From Sinotaia quadrata (Eukaryota > Mollusca > Gastropoda > Architaenioglossa > Viviparidae), in the NCBI GenBank assembly GCA_028829895.1, contig CM054184.1:50923201-50987200 (forward strand): 64,000 nt of DNA. The letters are read 5' to 3'. Below the pieces are notes generated by a model. That model had not been told where the DNA came from and ran no database searches. It saw only the letters and a program-made list of their open reading frames with translations. How positions within the stretch are numbered: position 1 is the first letter of the stretch; each line of letters starts with the position of its first letter. Of the stretch, positions 40,140 through 50,945 are shown piece by piece. A program made the position numbers and the translations under genes.

Positions 40140-42340
40140 AGGAACGCTCACCTGAACGTGGACTGATAAGAAAACGTTATAAACACCGTCGTCGACTGCG
40201 CAGTTTGAAGGTTATCTATGGCAGGTCCACGTTTGACTAAACGAGAATAAAACTGACACGGCGACGTATACCACAAACTCTTTCACCACGTGACAGTCAG
40301 AAGTGAGAAAGGTACAACTTTCACGAGCAGTCCGCAAGAAGGCCTTAGTAATTCTTGCTGCCGATCTAGCTGACGTGACACTGACACATCTGTCCCTGAT
40401 TTAAACTTTTTTCTTTTTATATCCTTGTGTTCATAATTTTCTCCTCGTGCTGACTGCCAAACTCTTGTTTACTGAATCACTTGTCCATGAAAACAATGCG
40501 ATGATTGGAGTGAAGACAGGGGAAATCATCCATTAGATTTTAAAAGTTAGTGGGTCTGTTAGAGCTGGAATAAAACCAAGAAGCGGTGTGGCAACTGATG
40601 TAGTAAAAATGTTATACACGCCAAGCGATATGCCGTCTTGTTTGATCATTATTCACTTAAAGACCTAGAATCAGTTCCTAAATAGCAACCCACTGACTTT
40701 TAAGTAAGTCGAATCTAATGGATTGACTTTTAAAGCACCTTTTATAGGGTTCTTTCAATAATGAAAAAAAAAATCCAGTGGATAAATCTGTCACCTACAA
40801 ATGTAGCTTAAACACAGTTTAAATATACTTTTAAAATTTTGCTCACTGACTCTGTCAATGCATCTTTTACGTTCCAACTATATATTTGATTCAAACGCCA
40901 TTTGGGGGAAATTATTATTATACTCGCAAAAAAACAACAACGCGTTACATGACTCACTCTGCTAAACTGACTGCAGCCGTAACGGTTGCACTGTAGAGAA
41001 AAAAAATAGTTGACTACATCAAAATTCAATTTATGCCTAGTCCATTCATCCACCTTTCATAATCGGTCAAAATAATTTCGCTTGACAAGTCTGAGCTATC
41101 ACTGACAGCGAACTACATCAGCAAATCAGTGTCTACCTGAGCCTAGCTTTCATAATATAATAAGTGAGAGTTATTTCCCTTCAGAGGCCTCAGCTATCAC
41201 TGACAGCCGCCTGCATGTCATTATATACACTAGGTCTGCCTGCCCAGACGAGTTACTTCAGTTGGTTGCTTATTGGTTCCGACCTTAACTTATTTGCAGT
41301 TATTCACTGACTCAAGTGAATAAAGTTTGTTGCCGTTGATAGCCGTGTTGCTTTGGCTATTTGAAGTGTAAAAATTCTCTGAGTACTTTCAACTTGGCCA
41401 GTGCTTGGGTGCGTTGTAAGTTTGAGTGCTTAATCTCCCCTTTCCCTATGTGTGCAGACAAGCAGGCCAAGTAATTAAGCCAGAGTATTGCGTAGTTTTA
41501 TAATTCGCGTCATTGAGTTCGTAGGTCTGCTAAGCAGCTAAGGGACCTCTGGTGAACATTAATCACACACAAACTGTGTTTTTACTTTGCATTGTCTCAA
41601 TGTTTTATTTCACAATACGTTGTAAGTGTATCATATAATAGGCCTATTGTGTGTGTTGTTTTAAGTATGCATTACAGCTACTGATTTTAATAAAGGTTCT
41701 AAGCGCTTTACTATAATTGCATATAAAATACACAAAGTCTTTAGCAGACTACTTAAACTAGCAGCAGTAGCAGACTTACAGCGATAATAGCAGTTGTGGT
41801 AGAGTAAATTTGACTAGCCCTATTTCTAGACTTAATTGTTATATAAATTGTTAAAATGTCGAAGTGACCGACTTTGGGCACTCCTTATGATGGTATTTTT
41901 GTGTCAGAGTTGGAGTAAACACTCCAGTTGAGAATATGCTAGAAATTGCTGATGCAGTGCAAATCAGTTCCAAGTGGATGAGTACTTTTTAGTATCCAAT
42001 TGTTAAGATTTATGAGAATGAGACCAGCCAATGGGTTGAGATCAAAAGGTTACATGCTGTAGAGAATTCTATTGTCTAAATAAGGGCATCTCCGGTGACC
42101 ATTTTGTAGACCCCGATCTTAAATCAAGCCACAGATCATAGACTGACTGGTCCGTTTGGACAAGGATCGCTATCAATGACCGCTTTCTTTGAATCATTTT
42201 CATGTATTTATATTATTACAAGACTGTTTCCAACTAGCAAGTTCAAGTCGTTGACATATCGGACGAGATTTATGAGTTTGTGAATTTGGAGGATGAATTT
42301 TCTGCGAGCAATTGTGCTTGACCAATGACCAGTCTTTAGT
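40140..42340. other. No gene recognised
   Basis: Moderate GC content. A shared block GAGCTATCACTGACAGC / CAGCTATCACTGACAGC occurs at about 41093 and 41190. No open frame with motifs and no RNA gene was seen. Confidence 0.4.
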
Positions 42341-42359
42341 ATGCATGATGTATGTAGCA

Positions 42360-42530
42360 CCTAGATCTGCTTTGTCCACCTTGAAACTAGAAAACGGTTT
42401 GTTAGAGTACGTGTTTCACCTCGAGTGGGGAATCAAACCTGAGCCACTTCAGTGAGACATGCATAATTGAATCTTCTTACTTGTATGCCATTACCTCTCT
42501 CCAAATGTCTCTTTCATCAAAACGTCTACC
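42360..42530 (-). mobile_element. Possible tRNA-derived SINE fragment
   Basis: On the minus strand GGTTTGATTCC at 42439-42429 fits a Pol III B box with one mismatch, followed by CCCACTCGAGG. A TGGCATACAAGT stretch some 50 bp upstream is only a weak A box. No poly(A) tail or target duplication was found. Confidence 0.3.
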
Positions 42531-42659
42531 TTTCCTAAGACATCATCAATCCAAAGATATGTGCCTTCCCAAAGTGGTATATCTCTATGACATCTGCCTA
42601 TCTTATGACGTCAATCTGACGATGTCTGCCTTCCCAAAGTCGCTATGACATTCGCCTAT

Positions 42660-42758
42660 CCCAAGGTTATTTAATGAAATAATTTGAAATATATTTCCTT
42701 TGAAAAACATTTCCACATGTCCAGAAATATTAATTATTATTCTTATTTTAAGCCAGAG

Positions 42759-42803
<45 letters not shown>

Positions 42804-43085
42804 TATTTAATTAAATAAGTTTACAATATATCTCCTTTGAAAAACATTTCCACACATGTCCAGAAATAGAAATTACTATTCTTTAATTTAAGCCAGAGAG
42901 AGAGAGAGAGAAAGTTATTTAATTAAATAAGTTTACAATATATCTCCTTTGAAAAACATTTCCACATGTCCAGAAATAGAAATTATTATTCTTTAATTTA
43001 AGCCAGAGTGGAGAGAGAGAGAGAAAGATGAGAGAGAGAAGTTATTTAATTGAATAAGTTAAATAAATCTCCTTTGAAAAACATT
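42660..43085. repeat. Roughly 125-bp tandem repeats with (GA)n
   Basis: Four copies of a unit with CTCCTTTGAAAAACATTTCC and TTTAAGCCAGAG end in GA repeats; the first GA run is at 42760-42801. The corresponding end of the opposite palindrome arm (46960-47065) has a single copy, so this was expanded on the left only. Confidence 0.85.
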
Positions 43086-43203
43086 TCCACATGACCAGGA
43101 CTGCCCGCCCAATTCAGGCCAGCCAGCACAATCATTCAACCATTTTCATTGCACACAGATGGACAGATGTGCCATCAAACACAGTTAAGTTTCGATTTTT
43201 TGT

Positions 43204-43209
43204 TTTATT
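43204..43209 (-). terminator. Polyadenylation signal of the left basic-protein gene
   Basis: AATAAA on the minus strand about 60 nt after the stop. The matching site in the right copy reads AATTAAA. Confidence 0.5.
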
Positions 43210-43267
43210 AATTACCGCGAAAAAGTAACGTCACCGAAAGAAAATAATGAATAAAAAAGTTCAGTCA

Positions 43268-43807
43268 TCAGTTCTTATGATCTTCAACATGGTCGCCGTG
43301 ATCGACTTGCTGGTTTTCTTCCGTTGACGACACCTGCTTGCCCTCGTCATTTCCGGAACCAGATTGAAACGGACTACAAGACGTAGAGGGACCGCGCCCG
43401 CCCTTTCTTGCACTGTGTAGACCAGCAAAAGCATTCCCGCTGCTTCTCCGCTTTATATTCATACGAGGTGGTTGGCGGGGTGGTTTGCGCTGTGGTTTGC
43501 GCTGCTTGGAGCCAGACGGTTTCAGTCGGCTGCGATTCCCCTTTGAGCGAGAAGCGGCATGAGACTTTCTCGACGTCGAGGTGCGTTTCTTGGCAGAGTT
43601 GCTACTTCGCCGCTTCAGCTTTGGTTTCTGGGAGTGTTTCGTACTTCGGCGCCTGGTCTTCATCTTCGGGGGGGTGCTCCCTACGGTCAGCAGTATCGTG
43701 CTGCTGCCGCTGTCCAGAGTGGAGGATCGTGTGCCGCCACCGCGAGTTGACGATTGTGTGCGGCGCCCGGATGCAGACGGCCCGCTGCCGCTTGCCTTAG
43801 ATGCCAT
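43268..43807 (-). CDS. Small Ser/Lys/Arg-rich basic protein, left copy (179 aa)
   Basis: Single-exon frame paired with a diverged copy at 46212-46763. It is strongly basic and Ser-rich, with patches such as KPKLKRRSSNSAKKR and TSTSRKSHAASRSKGNRSRL and a Gly/Thr-rich start. The tail is more acidic (SSTEENQQVDHGDHVEDHKN). There are no Cys pairs of note, no signal peptide and no membrane segment. Composition resembles protamine-like sperm nuclear basic proteins or histone H1 tails, which bind DNA; the lone TPPK near residue 45 is SPKK-like. That role is inference from composition only. The arrangement (intronless, TATA box about 84 bp upstream, AATAAA downstream) suits a short, highly expressed transcript. 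The paralogue conserves the frame with indels in multiples of three, which argues that it is coding. Confidence 0.7.
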   Translation of the reverse strand: MASKASGSGPSASGRRTQSSTRGGGTRSSTLDSGSSTILLTVGSTPPKMKTRRRSTKHSQKPKLKRRSSNSAKKRTSTSRKSHAASRSKGNRSRLKPSGSKQRKPQRKPPRQPPRMNIKRRSSGNAFAGLHSARKGGRGPSTSCSPFQSGSGNDEGKQVSSTEENQQVDHGDHVEDHKN

Positions 43808-43890
43808 AAGATTTAGTTTGGAACCCAGTGGTCAGGTTTGATCTTCACGTCATATAGCAAAAGAATACATGATCGGAGCTGTGTGTACTC

Positions 43891-43898
43891 CTTTTATA
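43891..43898 (-). promoter_or_regulatory. TATA box of left basic-protein gene
   Basis: CTCTATAAAAGG on the minus strand, embedded in a block (GAGGACTCTCTATAAAAG) that is conserved in the other arm. Confidence 0.7.
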
Positions 43899-44639
43899 GA
43901 GAGTCCTCACTTGGCGCGTTTCCTGGAGACACCCGTGCGCTCTCACACTACTGGGTATAATTGTGTTTTGTTTGTATACGTTACTTGGGAATGAGACACG
44001 CACGTTTTCTATGCATTGTAAGAAGTTCTGCTTCTTTTTCGACCTAGTGATATTTTTTAATCACTCCCCAATATTGAAACAAGAAACTGTTAAGAAAGAA
44101 ATATATTTGCTTAACCATTTTACCTGTACGTTTCCATGTGATGGATACCGCCTAGGAAACATAAACAAATCCTACTTCCGTCCTGTGTAGAGAATGGTTT
44201 CCAAGGTCTAAAAGGGGAGACAAACAGCCCAGGATCTATGTAAGAAGTATTAGGTCGTTTGTTTATTTAGACATTCACCGCGGTAAATTTCCGGACTTTT
44301 AAAATTATGATCTGCACTCACTCCAGGAAAAATATTATCTAATAACTAGGGAGACAAATGACGTGTTATTCTGACCAAGAAAGAGACGTCAGAATTCTGA
44401 CCTATTTAGCATGACGTCACAGAGTAAGCACGTAGGGAAATTATTTATAGACACTGGTAAGAAGTTATTTATAGAGACCAGTGTATCAAATGATGTCCTA
44501 TAAAGACATTATACAACTAACTCTTCAAACACCTAATACAGACTTTACTCATCCCCACTATTCAACGATCCTTGAAACACATAAACTCACTCAAGTAGAA
44601 CTACTCAACAAGCCGTAAAACAGACTCACAACAATACCC

Positions 44640-44900
44640 AATGATCCAAACATTACTTACAGATCCACAATGTGTAGTCAACAATCAACTTTTTTTTTTT
44701 AATAACAAAACATGAAAACTCTCAAACAGCATAGCCTAGAAATAACACTCTTAACAATACCTAGTTATGTAGGTATTGATGGAGACGAACAGGCAAACGA
44801 AATAGAAAAAAGACCAAGAACAACCAAAAAACCAAGCAAAAAATCCTCAGTTCAACCTCCCATATTCCCACCGAATACAACGTACAGCATATAAGTCAGT
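44640..44900 (+). pseudogene. Non-LTR retrotransposon RNase H fragment
   Basis: The open stretch 44712-44894 reads LEITLLTIPSYVGIDGDEQA, like the WIPxHVGIxGNExAD motif of RNase H in non-LTR elements. Just upstream, in another frame, TLLTDPQCVVNN resembles the preceding LTDSQ region. The frames are broken by a poly(T) run. The fragment crosses the inner end of the left palindrome arm. Confidence 0.55.
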
Positions 44901-45361
44901 GGTCGACAAAAATATTCAGGAAAAAAGTCAGTTCTACTTAAAAACAGTAGCTTTTTACACAGAAGAACAATTAAAATGAATACAAATAAAACGTCTTGTT
45001 AAGTTAAATTAACAGTGAACTGATCACTCCCAGTCCCAACTACATTTTGCTGTTATTATAAGCTTTTTTCATCATCCACTTACTGTTGTTACTGGCTTCA
45101 GTTCATTATTCACTTACTTTTATCTTTAGGTTATTGTTGATGTGTTGATTTCATCATCCACTTACTTTAGCTTGTTGCTATAGGCTTAATTTCATCATTC
45201 ACTTACTTACTTTAGCTTGTTGTTATTATAGGCTTAATTTCATCATTCACTTACTTACTTTAGCTTGTTGTTATTATAGGCTTAATTTCATCATTCACTT
45301 ACTTACTTTAGCTTGTTATTATAGGCTTGATTTCATCATTCACTTACTTACTTTAGCTTGT
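44681..45361. other. Central spacer of the inverted duplication
   Basis: About 680 bp present once. It holds the rest of the retroelement fragment on the left and a tandem repeat on the right. Confidence 0.8.
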
Positions 45362-45362
45362 T
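45050..45362. repeat. 46-48-bp tandem repeat in the palindrome spacer
   Basis: About six copies of TTCATCATTCACTTACTTAC plus TTTAGCTTGTTGTTATTATA and GGCTTAA. It stops exactly where the right arm begins. Confidence 0.88.
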
Positions 45363-46143
45363 TACATTGTGGATCTGTAAGTAATGTTTGGATCATTGGG
45401 TATTGTTGTGAGTCTGTTTTACGGCTTGTTGAGTAGTTCTACTTAAGTGAGTTTATGTGTTCCAAGGATCGTTGAATAGTGGGGATGAGTAAAGTCTGTA
45501 TTAGGTGTTTGAAGAGTTAGTTGTATAATGTCTTTATAGGACATCATTTGATACACTCGTCTCTATAAATAACTTCTTACCAGTGTCTATAAATAATTTC
45601 CCTACGTGCTTACATTTACTGTGACGTCATGCTAAATAGGTCAGAATTCTGACGTCTCTTTCTTGGTCAGAATAACACGTCATTTGTCTCCCTAGTTATT
45701 AGATACTATTTTTCCTGGAGTGAGTGCAGATCATAATTTTAAAAGTCCGGAAATTTACCGCGGTGAATGTCTAAATAAACAAACGACCTAATACTTCTTA
45801 CATAGATCCTGCGCTGTTTGTCTCCCCTTTTAGACCTTGGAAACCATTCTCTAAACAAGACGGAAGTAGGATTTGTTTGTTATGTTTCCTAGGCGGTATC
45901 CATCACATGGAAACGTACAGGTAAAATGGTTAAGCAAATATATTTCTTTCTTAACCGTTTCTTGTTTCAATATTGGGGAGTGATTTAAAAATATCACTAG
46001 GTCGAAAAAGAAGCAGCACTTCTTACAATGCATAGAAAACGTGCGTGTCTGCATTCTCAAGTAACGTATACAAACAAAACACAATTATACTCAGTAGTGT
46101 AACAGCACGGTGTTTCCAGGAAACGCGCCAAGTGAGGACTCTC

Positions 46144-46151
46144 TATAAAAG
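46144..46151 (+). promoter_or_regulatory. TATA box of right basic-protein gene
   Basis: TATAAAAG within GAGGACTCTCTATAAAAGAG, 61 bp before the ATG at 46212. It is the same box as in the opposite arm. Confidence 0.72.
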
Positions 46152-46211
46152 AGGTCGCACAGCTCCGATCATGTATTCTTTTGCAACATGACCTGAAGAT
46201 CACACCTTGCC

Positions 46212-46763
46212 ATGGATTCCAAAAAACTTAGTAAACTTATGGCAGGCAACATATTCGGCAGCAGACGGTCTACGTCCGCTGCACACGATCGCTGCACACG
46301 ATCCTGCACTCGCGGCGGTGGCGGCGGTCCACGATCCTCAACTCGGGACAGCGGTGGCACACGATCCTCCACTCTGGACAGCGACAGCAACACGATACTG
46401 CTGACCTTAGGGAGCACCCCCCCAAAGAGGAAGACCAGGCGCCGAAGTACGAAACACTCCCAGAAACCAAAGCTGAAGCGGCGAAGTAGCAACTCTGCCA
46501 AGAAACGCGCCTCGACGTCGAGAAAGTCTCATGCCCCTTCTCGCTCAGCAGGGAATCGCAGCCGATTGAAACCGTCTGGCTCCAAGCCGCGCAACCCTCC
46601 ACGGAGTAAGAACGTGAAGCGGAGAAGCAGCGGGAGTGCTTTCGATGGTCAACAAGATGGCGGGCGGGGTCCCTCTACGTCTCAGACTGGTTCCGGAAAT
46701 GATGTGGGCGAGCAGGCGTCAACGGAAGAAAACCAGCAAGTCGATCACAGTGATCAGGTCTAA
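46212..46763 (+). CDS. Small Ser/Lys/Arg-rich basic protein, right copy (183 aa)
   Basis: Paralogue of the 43268-43807 gene in opposite orientation. The shared core (STPPK, RRRSTKHSQKPKLKRRSSNS, GNRSRLKPSGSK, then RGPSTS) is well kept. The N-terminal half differs, with a Gly/Arg/Ser-Thr stretch (RCTRSCTRGGGGGPRSSTRD) longer than in the left copy, and the C-terminus is shortened to VDHSDQV. The ATG at 46212 corresponds to a non-ATG in the left copy. The left start codon aligns with Met10 here (46239), so the alternative product would be 174 aa. Role: possibly a DNA-compacting nuclear protein, judged on composition only. Confidence 0.7.
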   Translation: MDSKKLSKLMAGNIFGSRRSTSAAHDRCTRSCTRGGGGGPRSSTRDSGGTRSSTLDSDSNTILLTLGSTPPKRKTRRRSTKHSQKPKLKRRSSNSAKKRASTSRKSHAPSRSAGNRSRLKPSGSKPRNPPRSKNVKRRSSGSAFDGQQDGGRGPSTSQTGSGNDVGEQASTEENQQVDHSDQV

Positions 46764-47065
46764 TGTCATAAGAACTGATTATTATTTTATCGGGTTTTTT
46801 TTCTTGTGTTTGTGATTTCGGTTACACTTTGCGCGGTAATTAAAAAAAAATGGAAACTTGACAATGTCTGATGACACATCTGTCGTGTGTGTGAAATTAA
46901 TGTGGTTGAATGATTGTCTTGGCCTGAATTGGGCGGACAGTTCTAGTCTTGTGGACACGTTTTTCAAAGGAGATAAAATTGCATTTTAAATTTAATTAAT
47001 TTAACCTTTCTTTCTCTCCTCTCTCTCCACTCTGGCTTAAAATTAAAGAATAATAAATTCTGTTG

Positions 47066-47655
47066 AAACATTTTCAGTACATGCAGAAAAATGTCCAACT
47101 GCACAAGCATGAAATGCCATTCGCCACAGAACCCCACCCAATCATTACAGCTACATAAAAGTGCCAAAATCTAATTCTACAATAAGGAAAAATAAATTGG
47201 GAACCACAACCTCCCAAACCCCACCCCGTTCAGAACACCAGCGAGAACGTTACATTAAATTCTGAAAGACCAGAAGAGTGAAGCATTCAAATCAAGTACG
47301 CCAATTTCCCAATCAAGAACAAATCTTAGTAGCGGAACAACAAAACTTGATTCTGGGATTGTAGACATTTGTCAGTTTGTTCTTTAATTCATAGGCAACT
47401 ATAATAAGCGACCCTTGATTCTTAACGTTAAATAGTATGGATGACTTAAAATTAAACAAGCCGAGGTTGCCTTTTTCCGTTTGGCAGGAGGGAGGCTTAC
47501 TTGACGACAAACAATATACGTCCAACTGATTTTACAAATTGTAAACAAATCACCCTATCTGTTTACTCTCTTTCTGATTTCTATATTACAAATCATTAGG
47601 CGTATATATTCTTTTTTTCTTTTAAAATTCAATTACCAGGCCATCCCACACCCCA

Positions 47656-47686
<31 letters not shown>

Positions 47687-47868
47687 TAAGGATTTTAAGA
47701 TTTAATAAGATTTGCAGTCAGTACCCGCCTGTTGAGTTTAAGAAAATGAACTCACTTGCAAGATAAATACATCACTTACCAAAAATCACATTGTGCTACT
47801 ACTGGACACCCGACACATTCATTATAAATATGACAAACCAGGAACCAATATCTGTAACTTGGCACCAG
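47066..47868. other. No gene recognised; (AAT)n microsatellite
   Basis: An AAT run lies at 47655-47685. Otherwise AT-rich sequence without motif-bearing frames. Confidence 0.45.
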
Positions 47869-47869
47869 T

Positions 47870-48110
47870 CAAACTCATGACTAAAATCAGAGACCAGTAT
47901 GTGTAACTTGACACCTGTGAAACTTTAAACCATTATAGGTAAACTTTACACCAGCCAAATTCATATATGACCTACCAGAGACCAGTATGTGTAACTTGAC
48001 ACCTGTGAAACTTTAAACCATTATAGGTAAACTTTACACCAGCCAAATTCATATATGACCTACCAGAGACCAGTGTTTGTAACTAGATACCAGTCGGACT
48101 CAGTATAACT
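47870..48110. repeat. 88-bp tandem repeat
   Basis: Two near-perfect copies and one partial, with GAAACTTTAAACCATTATAG and CACCAGCCAAATTCATATAT, fading into related CCAG-rich sequence to about 48660. Confidence 0.85.
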
Positions 48111-48814
48111 TAAACCAGAAATCAGTATTGTTATGAAGACCTAGCCTAATTCAGTATAACACTTGAACCTTTAAGCCAATATTTTACATCTATACAACCA
48201 CATGCTGTATATAAATATAGTAGACAACAGTATTCAAATTATAAATACATATTGTTCCCTAAGTTGTTATCAGCAACATCTAAATTTACTGTATCACTTA
48301 AGTATCAGACAAATATATTTTTCCTAGACACCTGTCACATTCATAAGTTTAGACCATTCGCTGATCTAAATTCAATATATCATTAATAGGCACCAATAAT
48401 TAAATATTTTTATGAAAACTACCTATAGATATCGGCCAAATTTAATATAACATCGTTAAGTATGGATCAGTGTTATTACTAGACAATTACATTCAAAATC
48501 AGTTAAAGCTTGGTCACTATGACGTAATGAGTCACCATATTCAACATTTCACTTAAATTAGATCAATATCCTCTTGCAAGACACCAGCTAAATTCAATAT
48601 ATCAATTAAATCCAGGCCTAAACAGTACCACCACTAAGCATACAAAAATAAAGTAAGAAAAGAAACCAATACATGGACATTCAAAGCTCTTTTTAGTACG
48701 CAATTCAAATTCAGCTAAATAGCTTTTATCAGGACAATACAAATATAACAATGGCATTTGAATAATTAAATGAATAAGCCTATTATCTTTTTAACTGAAG
48801 TTGCATAACGGGTC

Positions 48815-49130
48815 TCGTCGCGTGTTTAGAAATCCCTTCTAGTTACGCAGCAGATCTCTTTGTTTTGAAATTTATTCTAGTTACGCAGCAGGTGTGTCTT
48901 TGTTTTGAAATCCCTTCTAGTTACGCAGCAGATCTGTCTTTGTTTAGAAATCCCTTCTAGTTACGCAGCAGATCTGTCTTTGTTTTGAAATTCCTTCTAG
49001 TTACGCAGCAGGTGTCTCTTTGTTTTGAAATTCCTTCTAATTACGCAGATGAGTCTTTGTTTTGAAATTCCTTCTAGTTACGCAGCAGGTGACTCTTTGT
49101 TTTGAAATTCTTTCTAGTTACGCAGCCGTA
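48815..49130. repeat. Tandem repeat of about 46 bp, seven copies
   Basis: The unit is GAAATCCCTTCTAGTTACGC plus AGCAGATCTGTCTTTGTTTT. The following 49131-49700 shows nothing recognised. Confidence 0.88.
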
Positions 49131-49704
49131 AATACCGTACGCACCTGCTTTTAATGATAATCCGCCATCTATTTAGATTTTATCATGCATCAAGGCTTAC
49201 TCATTTCATTGTTCGCAAGCCATTCTGTAGACTGTATTGTCCCGGTGAAGATTACTGTCATGAAATATGGAATTCCTGCCTTCGAATAATAATATCCAAA
49301 TTTCAAAAATAGATCATGTTATAATTTTATTTTATGCTGTTTGATCGTATGACCTAAAAGTAAAAGAAACGGAACAAAATAAATGGATATTTGACATATG
49401 CCATTTAACAAAAGCCTCATTGTATTCATGGCTGACCCGACATATGGTTTCAATAAATGTTTAAAACGGAGGCACTGGTCCGTGCTAAAGACAACGGGAT
49501 TATTCTAGAATTAGTGGATTCTGCCTGACAAGTAATAAAGTCACTTCCGGTGAACAAAAGCCAAATTGTTCAAAAGTTAATCAAGGAATGCACAATTATG
49601 TCAAATGGATCGAAGTACGATGTAGAACTGATCCCGAGAAATGTCGCTTTTTCAAACGTAAAATGTTGGAGGCAGACAATACTTATTTTGCTGGCTCCAT
49701 TCCA

Positions 49705-50104
49705 AGGGCCCTAAATATTGGATAAATAGTGTGTGAACAACGATAAAGTGCCGTTAGTGTGTGAACAACGATAAAGTGCCGTTAGTATTTAATCGCTTAG
49801 TGTGTGAACAACGATAAAGTGCCTTTAGTATTTAATCGCTTAGTGTGTGAACAACGATAAAGTGCCGTTAGTATTTAATCGCTTAGTGTGTGAACAACGA
49901 TAAAGTGCCTTTAGTATTTAATCGCTTAGTGTGTGAACAACGATAAAGTGCCTTTAGTATTTAATCGCTTAGTGTGTGAACAACGATAAAGTGCCGTTAG
50001 TATTTAATCGCTTAGTGTGTGAACAACGATAAAGTGCCGTTAGTATTTAATCGCTTAGTGTGTGAACAACGATAAAGTGCCGTTAGTATTTAATCGCTTA
50101 GTGA
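49705..50104. repeat. 41-bp tandem repeat, about nine copies
   Basis: The unit is GTGTGAACAACGATAAAGTG plus CCGTTAGTATTTAATCGCTT and A. Copies differ at one site (CCGTTAG versus CCTTTAG). Confidence 0.95.
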
Positions 50105-50460
50105 GGCGAATGCATTTTCTGACAATCGGGCTTAATGAGGTGAATACAGTTTTGATTTAATCGGGCTTAGTGAGGTGCATATATTTCTGACTTAGTAAGT
50201 GAATGCGTTTCTGACTTAATCGGGCTTAGTGAGGCGAATGCAATTTTTATTTAATCGGGCTTAGTGAGGCGAGTACAATTTTTATTTAATCGGGCTTAGT
50301 GAGGCGAATACAATTTTTATTTAATCGGGCTTAGTGAGGCGAATACAATTTTTATTTAATCGGGCTTAGTGAGGCGAAATGCATTTTTTATTTAATCGGG
50401 CTTAGTGAGGCGAATACATTTCTAACTTAATCGGGCTTAGTGAGGTGAATAAATTTCTTT
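50101..50460. repeat. 35-bp tandem repeat, about ten copies
   Basis: The unit is GTGAGGCGAATACAATTTTT plus ATTTAATCGGGCTTA. Its TTTAATCGGGCTTAGTG joins directly to, and resembles, the TTTAATCGCTTAGTG of the preceding array. Confidence 0.93.
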
Positions 50461-50554
50461 TAAGTCCTGAAGGAAAGGAAATTGTTTTGATTGTTATCTG
50501 ATGTCTGACGTGTAAATTTTTACTGTGGAGAAAAAAATGCCAACATTTTCTTCC

Positions 50555-50945
50555 TCGGTGAAGGTGTCCAATAATATACTGTTAATCGTAACAGTGTCGT
50601 AATGTAGGAGTCCCGTTAATATATTGTTAATCCCAACAGTGTCGTAGTGTAGGTGTCCCGTTAATATATTGTTAATCCCAACAGTGTCGTAGTGTAGGTG
50701 TCCCGTTAATATATTGTTAATCCCAACAGTGTCGTAGTGTAGGTGTCCTGTTAATATATTGTTAATCCTAACAGTGTCGTAGTGTAGGTGTCCTGTTAAT
50801 ATATTGTTAGTCTTAACAGTGTCGTAGTGTAGGTGTCCCGTTAATGTTAATCTTAACAGTGTCGTAATGTAGGTGTCCCGTTAATATATTGTTAATCCTA
50901 ACAGTGTCGTAGTGTAGGTGTCCAGTGATAGGTTGTTAATCGTGG
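50555..50945. repeat. 45-bp tandem repeat, eight copies
   Basis: The unit is GTAGGTGTCCCGTTAATATA plus TTGTTAATCCCAACAGTGTC and GTAGT. Confidence 0.95.

Larger units (their letters stand above)
42950..44680 (+). repeat. Left arm of large inverted duplication
   Basis: It matches the reverse complement of about 45362-47065 over its whole length: the downstream flank, the gene, the TATA region and about 0.75 kb of shared upstream sequence. The inner 150 bp (up to GATCCACAATG) are almost identical to the other arm, and the gene bodies are less so. Confidence 0.92.
45362..47065 (-). repeat. Right arm of large inverted duplication
   Basis: Reverse-complement partner of 42950-44680. It starts CATTGTGGATCTGTAAGTAA and ends after the CTCTCTCCACTCTGGCTTAA block near 47040-47065. 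Confidence 0.92.

Noticed and set aside
39425..40151. Hydrophobic frames on both strands
   Set aside because: The CT-rich tract and the 26-bp tandem repeat explain them.
43408..43841. Plus-strand frames opposite the left basic-protein gene (and the minus-strand ones at 46169-46602)
   Set aside because: The basic Ser/Arg-rich frame is the one conserved between the two arms together with TATA box and start context. The opposite frames have no such signals.
45851..46084. Minus-strand 77-codon frame and its mirror at 43963-44190
   Set aside because: Both are open and similar only because they lie in the duplicated arms upstream of the basic-protein genes. They show frequent differences without codon pattern and no start context, so they are more likely promoter-side sequence.
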